DNA of 64,000 nucleotides from Aphrocallistes beatrix. Its lineage: Eukaryota > Porifera > Hexactinellida > Sceptrulophora > Aphrocallistidae. The DNA is taken from NCBI GenBank assembly GCA_963281255.1, contig OY725489.1, positions 6,820,523 through 6,884,522 on the forward strand, in the 5' to 3' direction. The position numbers and the translations under genes are program-made. Of the stretch, positions 55,505-64,000 are shown piece after piece (within the stretch, counting starts at the first letter, position 1; each line of letters begins with the position of its first letter). The notes beneath the pieces were generated by a model. The model had not been told where the DNA came from and did not search any database. It worked only from the letters and a program-made list of their open reading frames with translations.

Positions 55505-56280
55505 CCTACTACACATAAAAATTGCGGATTTTCATTAAGGATGCGATTGACGAAGGTCTACTAGTACACGGTCTGCATAAATCATTATCACACAGAATAT
55601 TGCTTAATTAATAATGTATTACTTGCATATATAAATATGGTGGTCGAAGTACATATATCCGTTGCCATAATTTTGAGTAGTCATCATATGACTGTACGAT
55701 TGGTTATATTTATGATGAATTTAGTGATTTTCAGTCCTATTTAATCACACCTCTAGTGTTTTAATATGAAGTTTGCTTATAACCGAACTGTGGACGATTG
55801 ATATGAAAAATTTGGTTTTCATAGAATGTTGCTTCATTTTAGCTTGCTGAAACCCAATTTGGTCAGTTTGGGTCATAGCTTGAAACCCAATAACTGGATA
55901 TTAAATTTTATCTTATTTACTAATTGCCAATAAATTCTTTATTTTGTGAGAATATAACTTATCCTATTTTAATTACTCGTAAACATTGAATTTTCGATTT
56001 TGAAAATTATAATAGGATGTAATCTATTAGCCCATAAAATAAGAATGAATGCCCAGTTATTGGGTTTTCAAGATATGACTGCAACTGACCAAAATGAATT
56101 TCTATAACAACTCTAGCACGTGATATTGCAATAACTAATTTTTAAAATCCAATTTTTTCACATCAACACATTCGCAACGGTTTTATGCGAAAAAAAATAC
56201 TAATAACGCTTATAAGTGTGCTTAATTTAGAGAGACCGTGTCCTAGTATAGTAATCTTCCACCGCATCTCTAGTCCAAAA
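55505..56280. mobile_element. Divergent element D relative (copy 4)
   Basis: Begins AATAGCCTACTACACATAAA and shares with D1 'tattacttgcatatataaatatgg', 'gtacatatatccgttg' and 'ggtcagtttgggtcatagc'. Arms pair around 55970. Ends are degraded; no target duplication seen. Confidence 0.6.
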
Positions 56281-56880
56281 CACGTAAGTAACTCTTTGAC
56301 TTGATGTGTAGCAGGCCATTTATTTCAATTTTGAATGTCAATATTTTGGAAAAATTGTTTTACGGATATTTCTAGATACTTTTCATGTTATCCACCTCTT
56401 CAATGAAAATATTTTTAATTTAATCCACTGTTAATTGCAAGCATGTTTCAGTTCCATCGCCCGCTTCAATATTTAGCCTACTTATATTGTATATATTGTA
56501 ACTATTGCATATATTGATGATCATCTTATTATACAAAATATTTCAGATGTGGGACTTTATTACTATTGATTGAGTTGTACATTCGATTAAACTAATATTC
56601 AGTATACATTCGAACGTCTTCAGTTGGAGACAGCCATAATATAGGGCTAGATTGTAATGATGCGATGCGTGCTAATATATAAATGTACTTTAGATATCAC
56701 TGATTTACATTAAACTAGATCATCGTTCGGAAAAGGGATCCTAATACACACTTTGCACCCGTTCTAAACATGAACGGACCGTTATTGACAGTTTAAAGTC
56801 CAATGAACCAGAAAAGATAGGTCACTGCGTTGAGCAGGTGCCCGTTATACTCAGGTCAATGTTATAGGATATCAGACGAG
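56281..56880. other. No feature recognised
   Basis: About 600 AT-rich bases. No STT3B exon and no repeat recognised. Confidence 0.4.
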
Positions 56881-56884
56881 ACTG

Positions 56885-57544
56885 TTTACATATTTGTAAG
56901 AAATGTTAAGCCTGGGCACTTATCTCCCTCTAGAAATACTTCTGCATTTCAAACCGCTTATGATTCTCATTTTTTTTAGATACGCTCAAAGTCTGTATAT
57001 TTCGTTTACGCTAGCACATCCTAATTGTAGGCCCCCCTGCCACTGAATATATTTTTAGGACTTGCTAAGAAATAAAGTCTTTTAAAATCGAATCATACAT
57101 AGTCTATCATATTTGGCACCTTGTAAGACCAAAAGAATGTTAAAATTACAAAACTGTAAAAAGTTTATATGGGTCTGAAAAAAAGTATCAAAAAACCCGA
57201 AATTTTTTTGTAAAGCAGCCATAATATTACTAAGCTATAAGATATCGACAATCTATAAGATATGAAATAACTCTTGAAATTTTCATACCCTACCTATCAC
57301 AAACCAATTTACCTATCACGAACAAATTTTAACTTTTTTTAAGTCGGTAAATTTTGAAATTTTAGTCCCGATGTATAGAAATTTTAAGATTAAATGTGAA
57401 GAACAATGTTAAATGAGTTATTATGGATAAATAAAATCATTCACAGGCATTTATTCGCATTTATGCTCATTGATTTTGAAATATACCAACCAAATTTGGG
57501 GGAAATAGTCAAGTACCCTGAAAATCCACCAATTTCGTTGAGGG
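56885..57544 (-). mobile_element. Family B copy 6, reverse, truncated
   Basis: 'gttaagcctgggcacttatctccctctagaaata' through 'aagtaccctgaaaatccacc' is the inverse of the right half of B4. It is cut at 57545 by the LINE. Confidence 0.7.
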
Positions 57545-59340
57545 CCTTTTTTACGCGATCTAATCAATTTAATAATTGGAGAACATGGAAAAATAAAGTA
57601 AACACGCTAATTAAAGATGCCAAGACAGATTATTACATCACAATCTTAGACAAAAATAAAGGAAACCCTCAGAATTTCTGGAAATTTTTAAAGAACTAAT
57701 TCCAAGAAAACAATCAATAATCAACCATACAATTGAGACCATTGGACATCGTAGTATTGATAAAGAATCTCACGCGATTGCCAAAATGTTCTGCGATTAT
57801 TTTTCAAATGTTGCTAAAGAATATATAGATGCTGATACCACCTCCCAATCAAAGAGTTTACATAAAGATTTATTCTACTTATCATTTTCAGCAAGCCAAC
57901 CTTTAGTAATTCCAGCTATCTGTAAATATTTGTCTTTAAACAACTTGTATCTTTGGAACTAAAAAAGAGCATCGGATTAAACAATTTAGCTCTAAGGTCC
58001 CGCAAACTGCTATTCCTATCATCGCTGGTCATATAGCCCAAATTATTAATCTGATTATTTGCACATAACTGCCATAGTGATTCCTATTTTCAAAAAAGGA
58101 TCCTCCAATTTTCCAAATTATCGACCTATTTCAATTCTACCCATCCTCTCCAAAGTTTTTGAGCGTCATGTATCTAATGTACTATATGCATACATGCACA
58201 AAAACGACTTATTACTCGTCAACCAAACTGGATTTCGAGCTCATCACAGTTGTGAAACTTTGCTTCTTAAGATAAATCAAGACTTGTACTCAAGTCTCAA
58301 CAACAAAGAAATAGTTAGTGCTATGTTCCTTGATTTTAGCAAGGCATTTGACTTAGTTAACCACAACTTTCTCTCCTAAAACTCAGTATGTATAAATTTA
58401 GTAGTGAATCAAAAACTTGGTTTAGCAATTACTTAAATGCAATAAAGTTGTGTGTGTAGTTTAACAGCTGTATCTCTACGAAAAGGGAAATCTCATCAGG
58501 AGTGCCACAGGGAAGTATTCTTGGACCTCAACTCTTCTTAATTTTTTTAATGATCTATCTTTGGTCCCGATCACTTCGAATATTAACTTATACGCGGACG
58601 ATAGTATCATTTATTTTTCTGGTAAATCTGTTAAATAAATTAACTCAACATTAAATCAAGACTTATCTAGAATTGACAACTGGTAGCTAGAAACCAGATG
58701 GTGATAAATTATCAAAAGTCGAAATCAATGCTCATTAGAACAGTCCAGAACCTACGACATCAATCACAGAGTATTTATGTTTATATCAGATCTAACTTAC
58801 TGGAAAATGTTAGGGAAAAAAGGCTTCTGTGAATAATAGTAGTAGATAATAAACTTTTTTGATCTCAACATATAAGCTCTATTGTCAATAAAATCAGTAC
58901 CTATATCAAGTTCTTGCACAGAATCAAAAGATTTCTGGCAATTTATGCCAGCAAAACATACCACTACTCATTTAACTCTTCACATATGGACTACTGCTCT
59001 ACAGTTTGGAGTGGTGTAGCTAATTACAAACTTGAAAGGTTACTAATCCTTCAGAAAAAATCAGCCCGCATCATTCTTGATAAAGATCCTAGAGAACCTC
59101 ATGACATGCTGTTCTCTCAGCTGCATTTGCTCCCAATTTATTCAAAGTTGAACTTCAGAAGAAGTATGCTAGTTGATAAATCCATCAACAAACTATTACC
59201 TATCTATGCCCAATTTGTTCAAGAAAGCATCTGAATTTTCTCTCGGACGAGAAGACACTTTAGCAATCTCATTACCTTTAGTATTTAGAATGCTATTGAA
59301 ATACCTTATGGCATGGAGTCATGGACTTAGTTCTACTTCC
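57545..59340 (+). mobile_element. 5'-truncated non-LTR retrotransposon (LINE, jockey/CR1-like)
   Basis: Begins abruptly within family B and encodes only the reverse transcriptase and C-terminus, as expected for a 5'-truncated LINE. No poly(A) or target duplication was recognised. The 3' end is approximate. Confidence 0.85.
57550..59234 (+). pseudogene. LINE reverse transcriptase, multiply frameshifted
   Basis: Fragments in order: NNWRTWKNKVNTLIKDAK (57570-57697); the VIPIFKKGSSNFPNYRPISI and FLDFSKAFDLVNH blocks (58059-58379), which are RT fingers and palm; SSGVPQGSILGP (about 58490); YADD at 58591-58602, the catalytic site; and the C-terminal HMDYCSTVWSG ... LQKKSARIIL (58914-59234). Several stops and frame changes; no endonuclease part. 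Wording fits jockey/CR1-type elements; the exact clade is not assigned. Confidence 0.9.
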
Positions 59341-59504
59341 TTTCGTAGGTAGGCATGTCGGCAAGTAGGTATGACGGTACGTGCGATACCACTAATTCTA
59401 GCTTTCGGAATCTCACAAAATTTCGCGTATAATATTCCAATATGTTGAAATTCTGTGAAAGTCAGCACTTTCATTTTTTGCGAAATCCCAATACTCCACT
59501 TTTA

Positions 59505-60505
59505 ATGTATACAAGCAAGCTTCGCTTGCTTGCGCTGCGCGGCTTGCAGACACTGCGTGTCCGCAGAGTCGCCCTGCGGGCGCCTGGAGTCACTCAATCA
59601 AACATATTTTGGGATTTTTTTTCTTTATATAAATATTTTAAACAAAGGTCAACGAAAAATTTCTCATATGGATCCGAAAATATAATATTGGAAATCTGCA
59701 GCACTAAAAAACCCATGTCAACCTTTGGAAGCTAGTCTCTAGCCTATTTTTGTAATTTGTATATTTATGTATCTATTGTAATCAAAAGTGAACAAATAAT
59801 TCATTATATCGATCTGAAAATATGATATTCGAAATCTACACCCCTAAAACCCCATGTCAACCGTTGGAAGCTATTCTCTAGCCTATTTTTGTAATTTGTA
59901 TATTTATGTATCTATTGTAATCAAAAGTAAACAAATAATTCATTATATCGATCTGAAAATATGATATTCGAAATCAACACCCCTAAAAACCCCATGTCAA
60001 CCGTTGGAACTAGTTTCTAGCATATTTTTGAGATTTGTTTACTTTATGTATCTATTGTAAACAAAAGTAAACAAATAATTTATCATATAGATCTGAAAAT
60101 ATGATATTCGAAATCTACACCCCTGGAAACCCCAAGTCACCCGTTGGAAGCTAGTCTCTAGCATTATTTTCAAAATTCATCTAATGGTGTGAAAATATGT
60201 ATATAAAAGTGTGAAAATATGCAGATAATCTTTTTTATTATCATACACTATAATACATTTAAGATATCAAACATAAGTTGTGGCTTTGAAGTATTTATAA
60301 CAATGACGATCTATTTATTGTAGTGTCGTACTTGTACAATGATTTCTATTATGATAGTGTAGTCATTTATTTTCTATAGAAAAGGTGCGAAAAATTGTAA
60401 CTTATTCGTAGTCATATCATTTGACACCTACGTGCCAATTTTTACACCTCTATGACTTCCCAATTCTTCAATCAATTCGGACAAACACAAAAATAAAATC
60501 CTAGC
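59505..60505 (+). mobile_element. Element I copy 2, C-like head plus tandem units
   Basis: Head 59511-59600 (gcttcgcttgcttgcgctgc, hairpin gacactgcgtgtc, gccctgcgggcgcc). Then four units of about 140 bases, and a tail with 'cttcaatcaattcgg', a word also found near the end of repeat C. Non-coding. Confidence 0.7.
59600..60175 (+). repeat. Tandem repeat, about 140-bp unit, about four copies
   Basis: The word catgtcaacc(g/t)ttgga recurs at 59714, 59853 and 59993, and as caagtcacccgttgga at 60133, spacing 139-140. Each unit also has 'gaaatctacacccct' and 'aacaaataattcatta'. Two more diverged units lie in the reverse copy near 54840-55090. Confidence 0.9.
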
Positions 60506-60513
60506 ATTTTAAT

Positions 60514-61114
60514 CAGTGGCGGCGACAGGGTTTGGCGCGGTAGGGCGACCGCCCCACCAGCCAAACATCTCGCCCCACCGGAGGTGGGGCGAGATTTATT
60601 TATTTATTATTTAATTTTTTATTTTTAGTCAAAAATTCTGATATTATGTATGTATACACCGGTACGATGCTGTTATGTCCCTGATTAATTGCTACAGCTA
60701 CTCACATGACAGGAATGTCGGGATGTAATTGCGAAACTGACTGTATGTTCATCTCCTTGAAAATACTGCACAATATTTCATGTCTTGCATGTTCATGCAG
60801 ACGAACATGCCTGATGAACTTGCAATCAGATCCGCATGTCGCATATGCCACGAGGTATCTTTATCCGTACACGGCGCTTACTGTTTTCTATGCACACACC
60901 ATTGTAATTTGCATTCTAAGTAACTTGTAAGGATAACTTATAAAATTTATGTGGGTATGAGCTTATGACTAAATTTATATAAAAAATGTTGAATAATTAC
61001 GGGAATTTCAAGTGTCTCAGCGATTTGATAAACAAAGGAAAATTGATTCGCCCATCGGAAATCGGCCCGCCCACGCTTCGCCCCACCAGGGTTTTGAGGC
61101 TGGCGCCGCCCCTG
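60514..61114. mobile_element. hAT MITE (601 bp), 8-bp target duplication
   Basis: Ends CAGTGGCGGCGACAGGGTTT and the inverse GAGGCTGGCGCCGCCCCTG; ATTTTAAT at 60506-60513 and 61115-61122. Ends are GC-rich (GGTGGGGCGAG words), the middle AT-rich. No transposase. Confidence 0.88.
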
Positions 61115-61308
61115 ATTTTAATATTTAAGTTATTCATATTTTAATAACTCCACTGGAAAGTATGTTTTAAATTTTAACTAAAATCTCAACGGAAAATAGT
61201 TATCTGGTGTATAATTAGAATTCTTTTAACTGGAACAGCTCATATAAATTTAAAATAATAAACCATCCCAAACAATACTGAAGTTTCAAATAGAAAAATG
61301 CCAAAATC

Positions 61309-61931
61309 CATAGCCTACTCAACATAATGCATCACAGTGAAATAACCAAGGTTGCGGTAATAAGTCAATGAATCAATACACGATCAGCTTAAAATAATTA
61401 ACCATATCGAATAGACCATAATATCCCTTCAATAACTATGGATTTTGGTAACTCATTTCCGGTTAAGAATGTATGCCCACCATATATAAACATGGCATCA
61501 AAGTATATATATGCGTTGTTAAAATTTCAATTTATTATCATATCAGGCGCAACAGGTCATTTTAAGTACGATTTTAGGAGATTTTCATTGTTGTTTTATG
61601 CCTACTTCTAAACAGTATACATGTATATCTTGAAAAATTTAAAATTTTTCAATGGAATGTTGCTACAATCCTGCGTTGCTATGGTGAAGCATTTTGGTCA
61701 GTTTTGGGCCTTATCGCGCAAACTGTAGTAACTAAGTCTTCAAATTTGATCGTATTTTATAGGTAAAGTCTACTTGCTATTAGGTGATAATACAAATTGA
61801 ACTTCTAAATTTACAAATTATAGAATTATGCGATTATATCGATTTTCTAACAGCTTAGAAAATCGATATAATCGTCCTTAAAGTGTACTGTTGCAATAAT
61901 ATGGTGGCTAATCAAATTTGATTAGGCTATG
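61309..61931. mobile_element. Element D copy 3, internally deleted, 7-bp duplication
   Basis: CATAGCCTACTC ... TTAGGCTATG with CAAAATC at 61302-61308 and 61932-61938. The eighth flanking base differs between sides (C and G), which fixes the duplication at 7 bp. Much of the right arm is missing, with a short-loop palindrome (61831-61874) at the deletion point. Confidence 0.85.
61831..61874. repeat. Exact short-loop palindrome at a deletion junction
   Basis: Arms 61831-61850 and 61855-61874 (20 bases, no mismatch), loop CAGC. The right arm is normal element D sequence; the left arm is its copy. Confidence 0.92.
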
Positions 61932-62084
61932 CAAAATCATATCTAGACCACTCTTAACGGAGAATCATTTGTAAGGAATAATACGGTTTGCAACATCAAG
62001 TTTACATACAGCAGACTTTTACTCTTGTGTAAACAAATGCAATGCCAGATATATCATTAGATTTATTAATTAATAAAGTTTTAT

Positions 62085-62785
62085 ATCCTTGCTATTAAAT
62101 CTCGATTAATGTGTATATGTTTATACCGTGCCCAAACAAAAGTATTCGACCAAGAGGAAAACTTCCATACAAATACTATTAAAGTGGATCTATTCATAAA
62201 TGAATATGTACTCAAACAGGAAGAAATACTCTATTTTGTATTTTAAATTCGTAATCTACACATTCTAAATACCAACAAGCGTGCTTCGCTTGCTTGCACT
62301 GCCCGCCTGGCGAACAATTTGTACCCACCGGAGGATCCCTGTGGGCGCCTAGGGTCACATTGATTAATTATAAAGTAGAAAATCAAAGTACGTCTGTCTT
62401 ACTGTAATAATCGATATCGCTGGAAAAATAATCAAATTTGTCAATTATTAAAATTGTATAATGATGACGTCAAAACATAGTGATGAGTAATCATTTTTGC
62501 TGATAGTTGTGTTATATGTGTGATAAATAAATCTACACATTATATAAAAATTCAGCCATCTATCACCCAAAATGGCTGAGTTACAGTCGAAAAGCTAAAA
62601 TTTATAATTATAAAAAAGGTGACAATGACGTTATAATTCCATGATTAGTCGACAATTTCGTTTGAGCTCAAAACTTAGTGGAGCCATAGCCGGGAGTCTT
62701 TGGGCTATGCATCCAATCAATTCGTTACAGATAAATATATACATACTTGTATATACACACAATTAATCGATTTTAATGATAGGAT
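62085..62785 (+). mobile_element. Family C copy 6 with both ends, nested F fragment
   Basis: Left ATCCTTGCTATTAAATCTCG and right inverse CGATTTTAATGATAGGAT suggest that C has inverted ends. An F fragment (CCCAAACAAAAGTATTCGAC, 62130-62270) lies near the left end. GC-rich head 62278-62350, TGACGTCA at 62465-62472 with a degraded AP-1 word (TGAGTAA), then the second CRE-like site degraded (TGACGTTA). Confidence 0.65.
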
Positions 62786-63008
62786 AATTGTGAGTTTCAA
62801 CTCAATTGCTAACTCGCAAGTTTTCAAATATTTTCCCTTGATACCTGATGCTACTTGTCCCTAGACACGTCCATTATATTTGATAGTTATTAGTGACAAA
62901 GTTGCACAGGTTCATAATTTTGTATATGTGAATAAGTCTTGTTTTGAAATTCCAAAAATGACTAATTCGGATATGTATTTTACGAATTTGAGATTAAAAA
63001 GTCCCTCA

Positions 63009-63102
63009 CAGACGGGCTAGAAGTGTGCTTCCAAATTCCTGTGGGATGTCATGCATTGTGTCATCATCCAAGGAATGTGGAAGCACACTTCTTGCTCATC
63101 TG
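63009..63102. repeat. Inverted repeat, 32-base arms
   Basis: Arm 63009-63040 pairs with 63071-63102 (CAGACGGGCTAGAAGTGTGC against its inverse) with a few mismatches and a 30-base loop. Possibly a tiny MITE. Confidence 0.75.
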
Positions 63103-63212
63103 TAACGGAACCCCCAATTGTTTAGAAGTCAAAATATAATTTTGTCAAATTTTATGATCATTTTTTGCTCTTCTTCACCTTTAAACAGATTTAACCAAAA
63201 TTAGTATCATAA

Positions 63213-63272
63213 CAATTTTCATCCTACAAACTTTAATTGATGTGACAATTAAAGTTTGTAGGATGATAATTG
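63213..63272. repeat. Inverted repeat, 26-base arms with one mismatch
   Basis: Arm 63213-63238 pairs with 63247-63272 around the loop GATGTGAC. Confidence 0.85.
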
Positions 63273-63534
63273 TGGATGTAAACTTTGGCTGTGTCATCAT
63301 CATGACGTAAGCATAGTTAATTAGCATCGTTTTGTATGGTCATCTACACCGAACAATTTGAAAATCGTATGAGGAGGTGCACATCTACATATATGTGTCC
63401 GCAGCTTCACAAATAATTCAGGGCGATATCTTTTAAACTCTGGTTTGTACACCACTTATGGTCGGCCGGACCCCAGCACTCATTTTGTACTGTGCTACTA
63501 TACTATTATATTGGATCATAGATCCAATATAGTA

Positions 63535-64000
63535 ATAACAAGCGCGCTTCGCTTGCTTGCGCTGCGCGGCTGGCGGACACGAAGTGTCCGCCAGAGGCTC
63601 CCTTCGGTCGCCTGGAGGTGACATTGGTTAATTATGAGGGAGATAACATCTCTAAATATGTCCATCTTAGTGATAAAACCGATTTCACTCAAAAATCACC
63701 AAATTTGTCAATTTTAAAATTTTTGATGCGAAATGATGACGTTATAACAAAGTGATGAGTCATCATTTTTTGATGAAAGTCGCATCATATGTGAGGTATG
63801 TTAGTATACAGATTCTATTAAAATTTCAGCCTTCTATCTCCTATAATGGCTGAGTTATGCTCGAATAACTGTGTTGCTTAACTTTTAAAAATGTGACAAT
63901 GACGTCATAATTCCATGATGAGTCGACATTTTGCTCTGAACTCAGAACTTACTGGAGCCATAGCCAAAAGACTCCCACATGCCAAAAATCAGCCTTCTAC
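63535..64000 (+). mobile_element. Family C copy 7, cut by the window end
   Basis: Clean head (gcgcgcttcgcttgcttgcg, then ggcggacac-gaa-gtgtccgcc hairpin, ccttcggtcgcct). The first site pair is TGACGTTA (degraded) plus TGAGTCA; the second has TGACGTCA at 63900-63907. A short palindrome of 'tattggatc/gatccaata' (63509-63533) sits just before it. Confidence 0.75.

Noticed and set aside
59600..60175. CRISPR-like or satellite array
   Set aside because: Units are 140 bases without unique spacers, only about four copies, inside a mobile element in eukaryotic DNA.
63535..63615. tRNA- or SINE-like structure in the repeat C head
   Set aside because: GC-rich and hairpin-forming, but no A and B box pair, cloverleaf or CCA end could be fitted.
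55370..64000. STT3B exon 5 (PGYISRSVAGS and DNE motif)
   Set aside because: Non-repeat stretches were read for it without success; it is taken to lie beyond the window.
1..64000. tRNA, rRNA, bacterial operon or phage features
   Set aside because: No such sequence was recognised; gene structure and elements are all eukaryotic.

Overview
The window looks like animal (metazoan), invertebrate-type nuclear DNA. It is AT-rich, has spliceosomal introns, and is almost saturated with nested transposable elements. I cannot name the species. There is one recognisable host gene: the first four exons of an STT3B-type catalytic subunit of oligosaccharyltransferase on the + strand (exons 35996-36228, 36297-36405, 51201-51310 and 55281-55369). 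All four join in phase with GT-AG introns, giving about 180 residues that closely follow animal STT3B. Introns 2 and 3 (about 14.8 and 4.0 kb) and the sequence after exon 4 are filled with repeats. The rest of the gene lies beyond the right edge.

Layout. 1-32.3 kb is a transposon graveyard. It is dominated by two families flanked by TTAA (called A, about 1.2 kb, and B, about 1.9 kb; both start 5'-GG, as Kolobok elements do). Into these have jumped two hAT elements with BED-type transposase (2082-3575 and 5136-7512), a long-hairpin mariner MITE (4012-4782), pogo-like MITEs, repeat families C, D and E, and a young GC-richer Ty3/Gypsy retrotransposon (23456-28254; its 190-bp LTRs differ at 2 sites). 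A small cysteine-rich CXC-domain ORF is at 10487-10873 and a pogo/Tigger transposase relic at 13164-13410. 32.3-36 kb holds a broken THAP-domain gene, a pogo-like MITE and an element with AAGATCGATCTTAAG subterminal repeats that carries a broken ORF. 36.4-55.3 kb is intronic: a roughly 4-kb set of concentric inverted repeats (38107-42079), a second THAP relic next to a dead Gypsy integrase, a hAT relic (46127-46976) and a Tc1/mariner element with a DD37E transposase (47744-49073). 55.4-64 kb holds a 5'-truncated LINE (57545-59340), a roughly 140-bp tandem repeat, a hAT MITE (60514-61114) and more C and D copies.

Target duplications let many insertions be placed exactly. The clearest nest is A copy 5 (from 20992), which contains B4, the Gypsy element, A6, and A4, which itself contains D1. 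No bacterial-style operon, CRISPR array, tRNA or rRNA was seen. I did not find a clearly new biological system. The most unusual signals are exact zero-loop or short-loop palindromes, a palindromic core shared by families with different ends, and a repeat family that spreads a fixed-spacing CRE plus AP-1 site pair.
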